Source of the DNA: Burkholderia sp. lig30
Lineage (GTDB): Bacteria > Pseudomonadota > Gammaproteobacteria > Burkholderiales > Burkholderiaceae
Direction: 5' to 3'
Assembly (NCBI RefSeq): GCF_000687455.2
Contig: NZ_JGVW01000088.1
Coordinates: 1-64,000, forward strand
Length of the DNA: 64,000 nucleotides
A program made the translations under genes and the position numbers. Positions within the stretch are counted from its first letter, which is position 1. Each line of letters begins with the position of its first letter. The notes under the pieces are model-generated. The model had not been told where the DNA came from and ran no database searches. It saw nothing but the letters and a program-made list of their open reading frames with translations. Below, piece after piece: positions 35,078 to 49,898 of this stretch.

Positions 35078-36547
35078 TCAGTTCTCTTCCTCGAGCCAGC
35101 AGGTGCCGTGCTGCGCGAGCATCGCGCTGGCCGCGGCCGGCCCCCAGGTGCCGGCCGCGTACGGCTTCGGCGGCTTCAGCGAGTTCGCCCATTCGTTGAG
35201 GACCGGCTCGACCCAGCGCCACGCGGCTTCCTGCTCGTCGCGGCGCACGAACAGCGCGAGGCGGCCGTTGATCACGTCGAGCAGCAGGCGCTGATACGCC
35301 TCCATCCGGCCTTCCTTGAAGAACTGGTCGAACGCCAGATCGAGGTGGACGCTCGCGAGATTCATCCCCTCGCCGGGCTGCTTCGCGAGGCAATAGAGGC
35401 GGATCGACTCGTTCGGCTGCAGGCGGATCACGAGGCGGTTCGCGCCCGGACGCAACGCGGTGGGGCCGAGCGCCGAGTGCGGCACCGCGCGGAAGTTGAC
35501 GACGATCTCGGCGACGCGGTCGGCGAGCCGCTTGCCGGTGCGCAGGAAGAACGGCACGCCCGCCCAGCGCCAGTTGTCGATCTCGACCTTCAGCGCGACG
35601 AAGGTTTCGGTCTGACTGTCCGCCTTCACGCCCGGCTCGGTCGCATAGGCCGGCACCTGTGCGCCCTTGATCACCCCCGCGTGATACTGGCCGCGCACCG
35701 CGATCTTGCCGATGTCGCGCGGATCGACCGGCTTGAGCGCGCGCAGCACGCGCAGCTTCTCGTCGCGCACCGAATCGGCGTCCATCGAATGCGGCGGCTC
35801 CATCGCGACGATCGACAGCAACTGCAGCAGGTGGTTCTGCACCATGTCGCGCAGCGCGCCGGTATTGTCGTAGAAGTTGCCGCGCGCCTCCACGCCGAGC
35901 TCCTCGGCGATCGTGATCTGGATGCTCTCGACCCACTCGCGGCGCCACAGCGGCTCGAACAGCGCGTTGCCGAAGCGCAGCGCGAGCAGGTTCTGCACCG
36001 GCTCCTTGCCGAGATAGTGGTCGATCCGGTAGATCTGGTCTTCCGCGAAGATCTCGCCGACCGCGTCGTTGATCGCGTTCGACGAGCGCAGGTCGTAGCC
36101 GAGCGGCTTCTCGAGCACGATGCGCGCGCCCTGGTTCAGCCCGACCGACGCGAGCGCCTTGCAGATCGGCACGAACAGCGACGGGCCGGTCGCGAGATAG
36201 AACACGCGGATGCCGGACAGTCCGGCGACCGTGTCGCGCAGCACCGCGTAGTCCTCCGCGCGCCCGAGGTCGAGCCTCACGTAGACGATGCGATCGAGGA
36301 AGCCTTTCCACGCCGTTTCGTCGAACGCGCCGTTCGACGTTTTCTCCGCGTGCGGCTTCACATGCTCCTCGACCCACTCGAGATAGCCGGCGCGGTCCGC
36401 CGCATGGCGCGCGACGGCGACGATCCGGCCGCTTTCCGCCAGCATGTTCGCGCTGTGCGCTTCGAACAGCGCGGGGAGGATCTTGCGCATCGACAGGTCG
36501 CCGGTGCCGCCGAAGAGGACGAAGGTAAAGCTGGAATCGGTATGCAT
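35078..36547 (-). CDS. zwf: Glucose-6-phosphate 1-dehydrogenase
   Basis: 489 residues. Oxidises glucose 6-phosphate with NAD(P)+, first step of the oxidative pentose and Entner-Doudoroff routes. The dinucleotide motif GGTGDLSMRKILPAL is at the N-terminus and the active-site signature RIDHYLGKEPVQNLL is present. First gene of zwf-pgl-glk/hexR. A near-perfect HexR-type operator lies 79-99 bases upstream of the start, so it is expected to be repressed unless KDPG builds up. Confidence 0.95.
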   Translation of the reverse strand: MHTDSSFTFVLFGGTGDLSMRKILPALFEAHSANMLAESGRIVAVARHAADRAGYLEWVEEHVKPHAEKTSNGAFDETAWKGFLDRIVYVRLDLGRAEDYAVLRDTVAGLSGIRVFYLATGPSLFVPICKALASVGLNQGARIVLEKPLGYDLRSSNAINDAVGEIFAEDQIYRIDHYLGKEPVQNLLALRFGNALFEPLWRREWVESIQITIAEELGVEARGNFYDNTGALRDMVQNHLLQLLSIVAMEPPHSMDADSVRDEKLRVLRALKPVDPRDIGKIAVRGQYHAGVIKGAQVPAYATEPGVKADSQTETFVALKVEIDNWRWAGVPFFLRTGKRLADRVAEIVVNFRAVPHSALGPTALRPGANRLVIRLQPNESIRLYCLAKQPGEGMNLASVHLDLAFDQFFKEGRMEAYQRLLLDVINGRLALFVRRDEQEAAWRWVEPVLNEWANSLKPPKPYAAGTWGPAAASAMLAQHGTCWLEEEN

Positions 36548-36625
36548 GAGTCTCCGCCGGTTGAGTGGGCTGGGAATCTGGGCTGGTCAACGATCCGTAG
36601 TACGATGTAATTATTTTCGATGAAT

Positions 36626-36646
36626 AATTGTAGTTTAACTACAATT
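36626..36646. promoter_or_regulatory. HexR-type operator upstream of zwf
   Basis: A 21-base near-palindrome with core TTGTAGTTTAACTACAA (one central base), identical in both halves outward to AATT. It matches the HexR operator pattern known in proteobacteria (TTGTARTTWWAYTACAA type). A further inverted repeat AATTATT / AATAATT lies at 36609-36628. The regulator is encoded as the C-terminal half of the third gene of the operon. Confidence 0.8.
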
Positions 36647-37177
36647 TGTCGAAAGCGGGAGCCGTCGGGCAAAGAAAAACGCAGCGTGGTCGGCAGAGCA
36701 AAGCATGCCCGCCGAGCGGGTGCGCGCGATGCGCGGCCTGATACCGGACATCGGTGACGCGCATCGGGCGCAACCCGATGTTGATTGATGGCGCAACCTT
36801 AGTGATTGAGGTTAACCCCTATCCTCCGACGCGTTCGCAGACAAATCGAAGCTGCGGCGTCGAATATTGGCGGCGGCGCTCGACACAGCCCTAAAGCTTC
36901 GAACGCGCATGCCGTTATGTGCGACAGGAAAGCTGGGGAAGACCCGAGTGGTCGAGAAAGAAGCCTCTCCGCGCACCCCGATGCGGCGAGATCGATCCAT
37001 GCACGCAGATGAATGGCAGAGCGCAAGTCCCGGTCGTTGCCCGCCGCGTTCGACGTCGCGCCGGGCGGCGCAGGCCGCCGGCGCGAGGCGACTTCCCGTC
37101 GAGAGACGGGAGTGTCCGGAATTTACAACGCGATGACGCCACCTGGCGATGTCGTTTATCGAAGTGGGAAAGCAAGC
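36647..37177. other. Intergenic region before chemoreceptor gene
   Basis: About 530 bases between the divergent zwf and the first chemoreceptor. Apart from the sigma-28-like promoter at 36892-36918 I see no gene; several frames are open but contain no domain. Confidence 0.4.
36892..36918 (+). promoter_or_regulatory. Sigma-28 (FliA)-type promoter of chemoreceptor gene
   Basis: TAAAGCTT, 11-base spacer, GCCGTTAT. Matches the flagellar sigma factor consensus TAAAGTTT-N11-GCCGATAA at 13 of 16 positions. The start codon is 260 bases downstream, giving a long leader. Confidence 0.6.
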
Positions 37178-38920
37178 GTGAGTTTCTTCAGCAATTTCAA
37201 GATTTCCACCCGCCTGATGGTGCTTGTCGGCGCTCTTTCGGTGATGCTGATCGTGGGCGCCGTGCTCGGCATCTACGGCATCAGCAGCGCCAACGACTCG
37301 CTGAAAACCGTGTATGAAGACCGCACCGTGAGCCTCGGGCAGATCGGCCAGGTCCAGCGGCTGATGTCGCGCAACCGCCTCGTCATCGCGGAGGCGCTCG
37401 TCGCCCAGAATCCGGCTGATGCGAAGGCGGGCATCGATTCGGTGGACGGCAACGTCGCGGAACTCAACAAGGTCTGGGCCGCCTACATGGCGACCTATCT
37501 GACGCCGAACGAGTCGGAGCTGGCGAAGCGGTTCGCGGATGACCGCGCGAAATTCGAGCGGGACGCCGTCGTTCCGATCGTCGCCGCGATGCGCGCGGGC
37601 AATCTCGACGCGGCGCGGCAGTTGCAGGCCGGCGCGTTGCGCGATCTTTACGGGCCGGTGCGCGGCGACATCGAGGCGCTGGTGAGCCTTCAGCTCGACG
37701 TCGCGCGCGACGAGTACGTGACGGCGGTCGACCGCTACCACTTGATCCGCAACTCCGCGATCGTCGCGGTGGTGCTGGGCGTGGGCGCGGCGATTCTGTT
37801 CGGGCTCGCGTTGATTCGCGGCGTGTCGCGCTCGCTGAACGTGGCCATCGAAACCGCCGACGACATCGCGCAGGGCGACCTGACGCACGAGATTCGCATC
37901 GAAGGACGCGACGAGGCGGCGCAGTTGCTGCGTTCGCTGTCGAACATGCAGGACGCGCTGCGCAAGGTGGTCTCGACCGTGCATCGTGGCGCCGAGGCCG
38001 TCGCGTCGGCGAGCGCGCAGATCGCCCAGGGGAATGTCGACCTGAGCGCGCGAACCGAAAGCCAGGCCAGCGCGCTGGAGGAAACGGCCGCATCGATGGA
38101 GGAGCTCGGCTCGACCGTCAAGCACAACGCCGACAATGCGCGCCAGGCCAACCAGCTCGCACAGACCGCGTCCACGGTCGCGGTCAAGGGCGGCGACGTC
38201 GTCGCGCAGGTGGTCGACACGATGCAGGGCATCAACGAATCCGGCAAGAAGATCGCGGAAATCATCGGCGTGATCGACGGCATCGCGTTCCAGACGAACA
38301 TCCTCGCGCTGAACGCGGCGGTCGAGGCGGCGAGAGCGGGCGAGCAGGGGCGCGGCTTCGCGGTGGTGGCGGGCGAGGTCCGCAGTCTCGCGAGCCGCAG
38401 CGGCGAAGCGGCCAAGGAGATCCGCAACCTGATCACCGCCAGCGTCGCGCGCGTGGAGGACGGCACGGCGCTGGTCGACCAGGCCGGCGCGACGATGACC
38501 GAGGTGGTCGGCAGCATCCGGCGCGTCACCGACATCATGGGCGAGATCAGCGCGGCGAGCGTCGAGCAGAGCGCGGGCGTGTCGCAGGTCGGGACCGCAA
38601 TGACCCAGATGGACGAGGCGACGCAACAGAATGCGGCGCTGGTCGAGGAGATGTCGGCCGCCGCGGCGAGCCTCAAGTCGCAGGCGCAGGATCTGGTGCG
38701 CGCGGTGTCGGTATTCAAGCTGCATCAGGGGGGCAGCGCCGGCGCGCGGCCCGCGGCTGTCGCCGGTTCGGCGGATGCGCTTCGCCCCGCCGCCCCGAAA
38801 AAGCCGGCTGCCGTCCGCCGGGTCGCCGCTGCACCGGCGCCTGCGTCCGCGCCTGCCGCAGCGCCTGCGGCGCAGACTGCCAGCGCGAATGAGGACGACG
38901 ACGGCTGGAGCACGTTCTGA
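37178..38920 (+). CDS. Methyl-accepting chemotaxis protein with 4HB sensor
   Basis: 580 residues starting with GTG (GGGAA upstream). Two membrane helices (about 11-32 and 190-212) bracket a periplasmic four-helix-bundle sensor domain. HAMP follows, then a class 36H-like signalling domain with the conserved hairpin tip around [36 protein letters not shown]. The last 70 residues are an Ala/Pro-rich linker ending in GWSTF, which fits the WxxF CheR/CheB tether. The ligand cannot be read. A longer frame upstream (to 37013) lacks the family start. A sigma-28-like promoter stands 260 bases before. Confidence 0.9.
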   Translation: MSFFSNFKISTRLMVLVGALSVMLIVGAVLGIYGISSANDSLKTVYEDRTVSLGQIGQVQRLMSRNRLVIAEALVAQNPADAKAGIDSVDGNVAELNKVWAAYMATYLTPNESELAKRFADDRAKFERDAVVPIVAAMRAGNLDAARQLQAGALRDLYGPVRGDIEALVSLQLDVARDEYVTAVDRYHLIRNSAIVAVVLGVGAAILFGLALIRGVSRSLNVAIETADDIAQGDLTHEIRIEGRDEAAQLLRSLSNMQDALRKVVSTVHRGAEAVASASAQIAQGNVDLSARTESQASALEETAASMEELGSTVKHNADNARQANQLAQTASTVAVKGGDVVAQVVDTMQGINESGKKIAEIIGVIDGIAFQTNILALNAAVEAARAGEQGRGFAVVAGEVRSLASRSGEAAKEIRNLITASVARVEDGTALVDQAGATMTEVVGSIRRVTDIMGEISAASVEQSAGVSQVGTAMTQMDEATQQNAALVEEMSAAAASLKSQAQDLVRAVSVFKLHQGGSAGARPAAVAGSADALRPAAPKKPAAVRRVAAAPAPASAPAAAPAAQTASANEDDDGWSTF

Positions 38921-39075
38921 CCGGACGCGCTGATCGGCGCAGGGGGCGGCCGCGGCGCATGCCCCGTGCGCTGGCGATGCCGCCGCGTGCGCCGATCTCC
39001 TCCGTTGTTTGCCGTTTGCCCATGATGGCGCGTTGCCGGCGGCTCGCGCCCGTTTGCTGAAATTCTGGAAGTGCA

Positions 39076-40620
39076 ATGAAACTGTCGTTTGTACAAAAGC
39101 TCTGGTTGCCGCTCGTCATGAGTCTCGTGTGCCTCGTCGGACTCGCAGTCTACGACGCGTGGCAGATGAGGCAGGCCCAGCTGGACGAGCGCAAGCTGGA
39201 TCTGGTTCACGCGTCGGAGATCGCCCTCGGCATGGTCAAGACCTATGGCGACGAGGTGGCGGCCGGCACGCTGCCGGAGGCGGAGGCGAAAAAGCGGGCG
39301 ATCGACCGGATTCGCTCGATCCGCTATGGCGAGGACGGCTATTTCGTGCTGCTCGACGCGCAAAGGATCCTGATGCATCCGACCAAGCCGGACTTGAACG
39401 GCAACGAGATCGTGCAGTTCAAGGACCCCGCCGCAGCGGCGATTTTCAAGGACGCGCTCGCGATCGTGCAGCGCGAGGGCAAGGGGTTCACCACGTATGC
39501 GTTTCCCCGGCCGGGCGCGAGCAAGCCGTCCCCGAAGATCTCCTATGATGTCGGCTACCAGCCGTGGGGATGGACGCTGATGACGGGCGTGTATGTCGAC
39601 GACATCGACGCGGCGTTTCACGCGACGCTGTATCGCAGCCTCGCGATCCTGCTGGTGGCGGCCGGCGCGTTGTCGGCGGTGGTGGTGATGCTCAATCGCG
39701 GCATCCTCCGCTCGCTTGGCGGCGAGCCGTCCTATGCCGCCGACATCGCGAACCGGATCGCCGGCAACGATCTGACGGCGGACATCCGGCTCGCGCCGGA
39801 TGACCGCACGAGCCTGCTGTACTCGATGAAGTGCATGCAGACCCAGCTCACGCAGACGATCGGCACGATCAAGATCTCGGCCGATTCGATCGCGACCGCC
39901 ACCCACCAGATCGCGGCGGGCAACGAGGATCTGTCGCAGCGCACCGAGCAGCAGGCCGCGTCGCTCGAGGAAACGGCGGCCAGCATGGAGGAGCTGACGT
40001 CGACGGTGTCCCGCAGCGCGGACAACGCGAACGAGGCGAACCAGCTCGTGACGCAGGCGGTGAATGTCGCCTCGCATGGCGGCGAGGTGGTTTCACGCGT
40101 CGTGGAGACGATGGACGGCATCAATGCCAGCTCGGGCAAGATTGCCGATATCGTCGGCGTGATCGAGGGCATCGCGTTCCAGACCAATATCCTCGCGTTG
40201 AACGCCGCGGTCGAGGCGGCGCGCGCGAGCGAGCACGGCCGCGGCTTCGCGGTGGTGGCGTCCGAGGTGCGTTCGCTGGCGCAACGCTCGTCGGTGGCGT
40301 CGAAAGAGATCAAGGCGCTGATCGAGGATTCCGTCGAGCGGGTGCGCGTCGGCGCGGACTATGCGAAGGAAGCGGGCGACGCGATGGACAGGATCCAGCA
40401 CGAGGTGCGGCGCGTGACGGATCTCATGAGCGAAATCGCCACGTCGTCGCGCGAGCAGAGCCGGGGCATCGGCGAGGTCAACCAGGCCGTCGCGCAAATG
40501 GACGACGTGACGCAGCAGAACGCGGCATTGGTCGAGGAAGCGGCCGCGGCCGCGCATTCCCTGGAGACGCAGGCCGAAGACCTGAAAGCCGCCATCTCCC
40601 GGTTCAGGTTCCACGGCTAG
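39076..40620 (+). CDS. Methyl-accepting chemotaxis protein with single Cache sensor
   Basis: 514 residues. Helix 1 (about 9-28), a single-Cache (sCache_2 type) periplasmic domain around residues 35-185 ([43 protein letters not shown]), helix 2 (188-208), HAMP and a signalling domain with [35 protein letters not shown]. The C-terminus ends FRFHG with no WxxF tether, unlike the preceding receptor. sCache_2 sensors often bind small organic acids. No promoter of its own is clear in the 155-base gap. Confidence 0.9.
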   Translation: MKLSFVQKLWLPLVMSLVCLVGLAVYDAWQMRQAQLDERKLDLVHASEIALGMVKTYGDEVAAGTLPEAEAKKRAIDRIRSIRYGEDGYFVLLDAQRILMHPTKPDLNGNEIVQFKDPAAAAIFKDALAIVQREGKGFTTYAFPRPGASKPSPKISYDVGYQPWGWTLMTGVYVDDIDAAFHATLYRSLAILLVAAGALSAVVVMLNRGILRSLGGEPSYAADIANRIAGNDLTADIRLAPDDRTSLLYSMKCMQTQLTQTIGTIKISADSIATATHQIAAGNEDLSQRTEQQAASLEETAASMEELTSTVSRSADNANEANQLVTQAVNVASHGGEVVSRVVETMDGINASSGKIADIVGVIEGIAFQTNILALNAAVEAARASEHGRGFAVVASEVRSLAQRSSVASKEIKALIEDSVERVRVGADYAKEAGDAMDRIQHEVRRVTDLMSEIATSSREQSRGIGEVNQAVAQMDDVTQQNAALVEEAAAAAHSLETQAEDLKAAISRFRFHG

Positions 40621-40677
40621 CCCGAAGCCGCGCAGGCGGCAGACGTCCGGCGGGGCGCTCGACGCGCGCCCCGGCGC

Positions 40678-41301
40678 TCAATGCGGCAGCCGGACGTCGA
40701 ACTTGTACGTGACGAGCCGGGCGACGAGGATGAAGCCGGTGGCAAGCAGCACGCTGTAGACGGAATCGAACTGCAGCCAGGCCAGCAGCAGATAGAACCA
40801 GCAGCCGACGAACGCGCAGGTCGCGTACGGTCGCGAATCGCGCAGGATCAGCGGGATGTCGTTGCACAGCACGTCGCGGATGATCCCGCCGACGACACCG
40901 GTGATCACGCCCATCATCACCGCGATGAACGGCGGCATTTCCGCGTCGAGCGCGATCGACGTGCCCGAGATGCTGAAGATGCCGAGCCCGACCGCGTCGG
41001 CGACCAGCAGCATCCGCTCGGCCGACAGCCGCGACACCATCCGCAGCACGACCGGCGCGAACAGCGACAGCGCGAAGATCACCATCACGTAGCCGTCGTG
41101 CACCACCCAGTAGAACGGGCGGCGCTCCAGCAGGATGTCGCGCAGCGTGCCGCCGCCGAACGCGGTCGCAAGCGCGACGACGAACGTGCCGACCGAGTCG
41201 AGCCGGTTCTTGCGCGCCTCGACGAAACCGGAAATCGCGAACGCGAGCGTCGCGATCGCCTCGAGCACGGCGATCGCGAGTGTCAGCCTAGGATGCGGCA
41301 C
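40678..41301 (-). CDS. TRIC-type cation channel (UPF0126/YadS family)
   Basis: 207 residues, seven membrane helices in two inverted repeats. Each repeat has the family motif GGGTLRDILLER and GGIIRDVLCND. Family members form trimeric monovalent-cation channels. An N-terminal SGFVEARKNRLDSVG loop also fits. It overlaps the smr gene upstream by 14 bases, so the two are cotranscribed. Confidence 0.85.
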   Translation of the reverse strand: MPHPRLTLAIAVLEAIATLAFAISGFVEARKNRLDSVGTFVVALATAFGGGTLRDILLERRPFYWVVHDGYVMVIFALSLFAPVVLRMVSRLSAERMLLVADAVGLGIFSISGTSIALDAEMPPFIAVMMGVITGVVGGIIRDVLCNDIPLILRDSRPYATCAFVGCWFYLLLAWLQFDSVYSVLLATGFILVARLVTYKFDVRLPH

Positions 41302-42064
41302 GCGGCCCCCGATCGCCGGGCACGGCCGACGGCTGCAGCAGCACCAGCACGGCGCCTGCGCCGCCGTCGTGGCTGCGCGCCTCGCAGAACGCGATCACTT
41401 CTTCCTTCTGCACGAGCCACGCGCGCACCTTGCCCTTCAGCACCGGCTCCTTGCCGATCGAGCCGAGCCCCTTGCCGTGGATCACGCGCAGGCAGCGCAG
41501 GCCCTTCTTGCCGGATTCCCGGATGAACGCGGCGAGCGCGTCGCGCGCCTCGTCGCGCCGCATCCCGTGCAGGTCGAGCTGCGCCTGCACGATCCACGCG
41601 CCGCTCCTCAGCTTGCGCACCACGTCGCCGCTCACGCCGGGGCGGTGGTAGTAGAGCGCCTCGTCGCTGTCGAGCAGCGTCTCCGGATCGAACTCGTCGG
41701 ACAGCGTCTCGCCGAGCACGGCCTCTTCGTCGCGCTGCGTCTGCTGGGGCACCGGCGCGGGCTGCGCGCGGCCGGCTGCCGCGCGCGGCGGCGCGTCGAG
41801 CGGCTTGACCGCGCCGATCCCGGCGCGGAACAGGTTCGCGTCGGCTTCGGTCTGGCGCGCGGCCTTCGCGGTTTCGGTGCGCTGGCGCTCGCGGCGCTCG
41901 GCTTCGCCCTTGAGCGTCGTGCGCAGTGCGCCGAGGCCGGCGAGGCCCTGGCCGCGCAGCGCGGCGGGGGCGGGCGTGGCAGGCTCGACAGGGGCGGGTT
42001 TCGCGGGGCGGGCGGCGGCTTGCCGCTTCGCGGGGTCGCTCGGATGGGGCTGGTTTTTCGCCAT
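41288..42064 (-). CDS. Smr domain protein
   Basis: 258 residues. The C-terminal Smr domain contains LDLHGMRRDEARDAL and RVIHGKGLGS, the two core motifs of the MutS2-type small nuclease domain. The N-terminal 100 residues are a low-complexity Ala/Pro/Arg region, possibly nucleic-acid binding. Smr proteins nick DNA or cleave RNA; E. coli SmrB rescues collided ribosomes. The start at 42064 gives MAKNQPHP. The terminator for trxB lies just upstream. Confidence 0.85.
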   Translation of the reverse strand: MAKNQPHPSDPAKRQAAARPAKPAPVEPATPAPAALRGQGLAGLGALRTTLKGEAERRERQRTETAKAARQTEADANLFRAGIGAVKPLDAPPRAAAGRAQPAPVPQQTQRDEEAVLGETLSDEFDPETLLDSDEALYYHRPGVSGDVVRKLRSGAWIVQAQLDLHGMRRDEARDALAAFIRESGKKGLRCLRVIHGKGLGSIGKEPVLKGKVRAWLVQKEEVIAFCEARSHDGGAGAVLVLLQPSAVPGDRGPRAAS

Positions 42065-42108
42065 GATGTCACACGCAAGACAGATGGCCGCGCGCGGCGC
42101 GCGGCACA

Positions 42109-42140
42109 TAAAAAAAGCCGCTGCGCGACGGCAGCGGCTT
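42109..42140 (-). terminator. Rho-independent terminator after trxB
   Basis: On the minus strand AAGCCGCTG pairs with CAGCGGCTT (nine base pairs), followed by TTTTT. It separates trxB from the smr gene. Confidence 0.88.
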
Positions 42141-42230
42141 CGAGGCAGGCAGACGGCGCGGCAGCGGACGCCATTGTAGCGCCCGTCCCGGGATGGGGGC
42201 CGCCTCAAGGTGGCCCGCCCAACCGACTGC

Positions 42231-43497
<1,267 letters not shown>

Positions 43498-45804
43498 ATG
43501 GCAAAAGCTCCTTATTCCGCCCAGGCACAGGCGTTGCCGCACCGGATGTCGAAGCTCCTCACGGAGATCCGCTGGATTCTCCAGGTCGCGCTGTTCGGCT
43601 TTCTGGTGATGGCCCTGTTGAGCTACAGCCGGCGCGATCCGAGCTGGACGCACGCCGCGCAGGTCGATCACTTCTCGAACTGGGCGGGCCGGGTCGGCGC
43701 GTGGACGGCGGACATCGTCCTGTTGCTGTTCGGCCTGTCCGCGTACTGGCTGATCGTGCCGCTCGCGCGCCGGATCGCCGCCAATTACCGCCGCATCACC
43801 CACCACGAATCGCTCGACGAGCCCGAGCGGCCCGCCGGCTGGCTCGCCGAAGGGCTGTCGTTCGTGCTCGTGCTGCTCGCGTGCGACGGCATCGAGGCGC
43901 TGCGGATGTGGTCGCTCAAGGTGCAATTGCCGCGCGCGCCGGGCGGCGTGGTCGGCGAGGCGGTCGCGCATGCGATGTCGCACGCGTTCGGCTTCACGGG
44001 CGGCACGCTCGCGCTGCTGATCGCGCTCGCGATCGGCCTGTCGCTGTATTTCCGCTTTTCGTGGCTGTCCGTCGCCGAGCGTGTCGGCGACGCGATCCTG
44101 TCCGCCGTCAACGTCGCGAAACTGCGCCGCGAGGCCGTGCGCGACCGCAGGCTCGGCGAGGCCGCGGCCGTGCGCCGCGAGGGCAAGGTCGAGGAGGAGC
44201 GGGTGCGCATCGAGGAGCACGAGCCGGTGACGATCGTGCCGCCCGTCGTGACGCCGGCGAAGTCCGAGCGCGTGGAAAAGGAGCGCCAGGTGCCGCTGTT
44301 CACCGACCTGCCGGGCGACTCGACGCTGCCGCCGATCGCGCTGCTCGATCCGGCGCCGCAGGTGCAGGAATCGGTGTCCGCCGACACGCTCGAATTCACG
44401 TCGCGCCTGATCGAGAAGAAGCTGAAGGACTTCGGCGTCGAGGTGAGCGTCGTGGCCGCGTATCCCGGCCCGGTCGTGACCCGCTACGAGATCGAGCCCG
44501 CGACCGGCGTGAAGGGCAGCCAGATCGTCGGTCTGGCGAAGGACCTCGCGCGCTCGCTGTCGCTCGTGTCGGTCCGCGTGGTCGAGACGATCCCCGGCAA
44601 GAACTGCATGGCGCTGGAGCTGCCGAACCAGCGCCGCCAGACGGTGCGCCTGTCCGAGATCCTCGGTTCCGAGGTCTACGCGGATGCGCCGTCGCTGCTC
44701 ACCATGGGCCTCGGCAAGGACATCGGCGGCAAGCCGGTGTGCGCCGACCTCGCGAAGATGCCGCACCTGCTCGTCGCCGGTACGACCGGCTCGGGCAAGT
44801 CGGTCGGGATCAACGCGATGATCCTGTCGCTGCTGTACAAGGCGAGCGCCGAGCAGGTGCGCCTGATCCTGATCGATCCGAAGATGCTCGAAATGAGCGT
44901 GTACGAAGGCATCCCGCACCTGCTGTGCCCGGTCGTCACCGACATGCGCCAGGCGGGCAACGCGCTCAACTGGACGGTCGCCGAGATGGAGCGCCGCTAC
45001 AAGCTGATGAGCAAGCTCGGCGTGCGCAACCTGTCCGGCTACAACAACAAGATCGACGACGCGGCGAAGCGCGAGGAGAAGATTCCGAATCCGTTCAGCC
45101 TGACGCCGGAGGAGCCTGAGCCGCTCGGCCGGCTGCCGAACATCGTCGTCGTGATCGACGAGCTGGCCGACCTGATGATGGTCGTCGGCAAGAAGGTCGA
45201 GGAGCTGATCGCGCGGATCGCGCAGAAGGCGCGCGCGGCCGGCATCCACCTGATCCTCGCGACGCAGCGTCCGTCGGTCGACGTGATCACCGGGCTGATC
45301 AAGGCGAACGTGCCGACGCGGATCGCGTTCCAGGTGTCGTCGAAGATCGACTCGCGCACGATTCTCGACCAGATGGGCGCCGAATCGCTGCTCGGCATGG
45401 GCGACATGCTCTACCTGGCGCCCGGCACCGGCCTGCCGGTGCGCGTGCACGGCGCGTTCGTGTCGGACGACGAGGTGCACCGCGTCGTCGAAAAGCTCAA
45501 GGAGCAGGGCGAGCCGAACTACATCGAGGGGCTGCTCGAAGGCGGCACCGCCGACGGTGACGAGGGCGCGGCCGGCGCGGGAACCGGCGAAGGCGGCGGC
45601 GAGTCTGATCCGCTGTACGACCAGGCGGTCGAGATCGTCGTCAAGAACCGCCGCGCGTCGATCTCGCTCGTGCAGCGCCATCTGCGCATCGGCTACAACC
45701 GCGCGGCGCGGCTGCTCGAGCAGATGGAGCAGTCGGGGCTCGTGTCGGCGATGTCGTCGAGCGGCAACCGCGAAATTCTTGTGCCGGCGCGCGACGCGGA
45801 ATGA
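43498..45804 (+). CDS. ftsK: DNA translocase FtsK
   Basis: 768 residues. Four membrane helices occupy about residues 25-200 (with a periplasmic loop between), then an acidic Arg/Glu linker, the alpha/beta motor domains and a C-terminal winged-helix gamma domain. Walker A GTTGSGKS is at 428-435; [10 protein letters not shown] is Walker B. The gamma domain ([31 protein letters not shown]) reads KOPS and links to XerCD for chromosome resolution. The linker is short, as in SpoIIIE-type proteins. The lolA gene follows 46 bases later. Confidence 0.95.
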   Translation: MAKAPYSAQAQALPHRMSKLLTEIRWILQVALFGFLVMALLSYSRRDPSWTHAAQVDHFSNWAGRVGAWTADIVLLLFGLSAYWLIVPLARRIAANYRRITHHESLDEPERPAGWLAEGLSFVLVLLACDGIEALRMWSLKVQLPRAPGGVVGEAVAHAMSHAFGFTGGTLALLIALAIGLSLYFRFSWLSVAERVGDAILSAVNVAKLRREAVRDRRLGEAAAVRREGKVEEERVRIEEHEPVTIVPPVVTPAKSERVEKERQVPLFTDLPGDSTLPPIALLDPAPQVQESVSADTLEFTSRLIEKKLKDFGVEVSVVAAYPGPVVTRYEIEPATGVKGSQIVGLAKDLARSLSLVSVRVVETIPGKNCMALELPNQRRQTVRLSEILGSEVYADAPSLLTMGLGKDIGGKPVCADLAKMPHLLVAGTTGSGKSVGINAMILSLLYKASAEQVRLILIDPKMLEMSVYEGIPHLLCPVVTDMRQAGNALNWTVAEMERRYKLMSKLGVRNLSGYNNKIDDAAKREEKIPNPFSLTPEEPEPLGRLPNIVVVIDELADLMMVVGKKVEELIARIAQKARAAGIHLILATQRPSVDVITGLIKANVPTRIAFQVSSKIDSRTILDQMGAESLLGMGDMLYLAPGTGLPVRVHGAFVSDDEVHRVVEKLKEQGEPNYIEGLLEGGTADGDEGAAGAGTGEGGGESDPLYDQAVEIVVKNRRASISLVQRHLRIGYNRAARLLEQMEQSGLVSAMSSSGNREILVPARDAE

Positions 45805-45850
45805 GTCCGCGGCGCTCGCGGCGCCGGCCACCCACGGAGAAAACCGTAAT

Positions 45851-46552
45851 ATGCAGCAACATTCGTCCGCCCATTCCGTTCAATCGACGCAGCGCGGCGC
45901 GCGGCGCTGGCTCGGCGCCGCGCTGGCCGGCGCGGCGCTGATGCTGTCGGCGTCGCACGCGTTTGCGAGCGGCACCGAGCAGCTGAAGGCGTTCGTCGCG
46001 CAGGTGCGTTCGGCGAAGGGCGATTTCACGCAGCAGATCGTCAAGGCGCCCGCGAAGGGCGCGAGCGCCGCGCAGGCGCTGCCGAAGGCGAGCGACAATT
46101 CGAGCGGCACGTTCGTGTTCTCGCGCCCCGGCAAGTTCATCTGGACGTACCAGAAGCCGTATCAGCAGGTGCTGCAGGCCGACGGCGAGAAGCTGTACGT
46201 GTACGACAAGGACCTGAACCAGGTCACCGAGCGCAAGCTGTCCGGCGCACTCGGCGCGAGCCCGGCGGCGATCCTGTTCGGCAGCAACGACCTGGACAAG
46301 AACTACACGCTGCGCGATGCGGGCGAGAAGGGCGGCATCGACTGGCTCGAGATGCTGCCGAAGGCGCAGGACACGCAGTTCCAGCGGATCGGCATCGGCT
46401 TCCGGAACGGCACGCTCGCCGCGATGGAGCTGCATGACGTGTTCGGCAACGTCACGCTGCTGACCTTCACGAACATGCAGACCAACCCGCCGCTGAAGTC
46501 GGACACGTTCAAGTTCGTCGTGCCGAAGGGCGCCGACGTGATCAGCGGCTGA
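45851..46552 (+). CDS. lolA: Outer-membrane lipoprotein carrier protein LolA
   Basis: 233 residues with a long signal peptide ending SASHAFA. The mature part starts [21 protein letters not shown], typical of LolA, and has [19 protein letters not shown] and [12 protein letters not shown]. It carries lipoproteins across the periplasm from LolCDE to LolB. GGAGA lies upstream. The ftsK-lolA-rarA-serS order is a common one in proteobacteria. Confidence 0.93.
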   Translation: MQQHSSAHSVQSTQRGARRWLGAALAGAALMLSASHAFASGTEQLKAFVAQVRSAKGDFTQQIVKAPAKGASAAQALPKASDNSSGTFVFSRPGKFIWTYQKPYQQVLQADGEKLYVYDKDLNQVTERKLSGALGASPAAILFGSNDLDKNYTLRDAGEKGGIDWLEMLPKAQDTQFQRIGIGFRNGTLAAMELHDVFGNVTLLTFTNMQTNPPLKSDTFKFVVPKGADVISG

Positions 46553-46576
46553 CCATTCCGTCATGCCGTCTTCGAG

Positions 46577-46605
46577 CGGGCCCGCTTCGTTCAGGGCCCG
46601 TTATT
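46577..46605 (+). terminator. Possible weak terminator after lolA
   Basis: CGGGCCC pairs with GGGCCCG (46577-46583 / 46594-46600), followed by TTATT. The T-run is poor, so read-through into rarA is likely. Confidence 0.4.
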
Positions 46606-46711
46606 GGCGTGAACAGGCCCTTGGCGCGCGGCGGCCGCGTCGCGCGGCTGTCATAATGCACAGTCCGGCGGCCGCGTCAGGCCGCCATCGATTGAAGTGG
46701 AGCCAGGGTTC

Positions 46712-49418
<2,707 letters not shown>

Positions 49419-49471
49419 CCGCCGCCCGATGAGGCTTCCGGCGATGCCTGAAAATTTTTTTCAGAAAAGGC

Positions 49472-49501
49472 TTGGAAGTTTCATTTAAGTCGTTCTATAA
49501 T
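49472..49501 (+). promoter_or_regulatory. Sigma-70 promoter of tRNA-Ser(CGA)
   Basis: TTGGAA (49472-49477), 18-base spacer, TATAAT (49496-49501), in an AT-rich patch about 45 bases before the tRNA. Confidence 0.7.
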
Positions 49502-49545
49502 CTTTTCTTTCCCGGAAACGACCAACCGGGAAATGCAGTAAGGAA

Positions 49546-49636
<91 letters not shown>

Positions 49637-49643
49637 AAATACG

Positions 49644-49677
49644 AAACCCCTTGATCCGGCAGGATCAAGGGGTTTTT
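49644..49677 (+). terminator. Rho-independent terminator after tRNA-Ser
   Basis: CCCCTTGATCC / GGATCAAGGGG, 11 base pairs, then TTTTT. Ends the tRNA transcript. Confidence 0.92.
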
Positions 49678-49807
49678 CGTTTTGGGCACGTCATCCAACT
49701 TGCCGAAGCGAGATTTCGAGGCGCGCCATGCGCCGCTCCGGGCGGCCGTCGCGCCACGCCCGACATGCGCAGCGAATCCGCGCGCGCATCATTTTTCATT
49801 TTCCGCT

Positions 49808-49834
49808 TCAAGCTTGCCGTTGGCGCGCCGTTAA
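49808..49834 (+). promoter_or_regulatory. Sigma-28 (FliA)-type promoter of chemoreceptor gene
   Basis: TCAAGCTT, 11-base spacer, GCCGTTAA. Matches TAAAGTTT-N11-GCCGATAA at 13 of 16 positions and lies about 65 bases before the start codon. Nearly the same sequence stands before the first chemoreceptor gene. Confidence 0.65.
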
Positions 49835-49898
49835 CGGAATCCGGGGCCATGTATTTTATTTGCATCATGGTGCCGCCGCCCCCGACGATTCACGTGAT

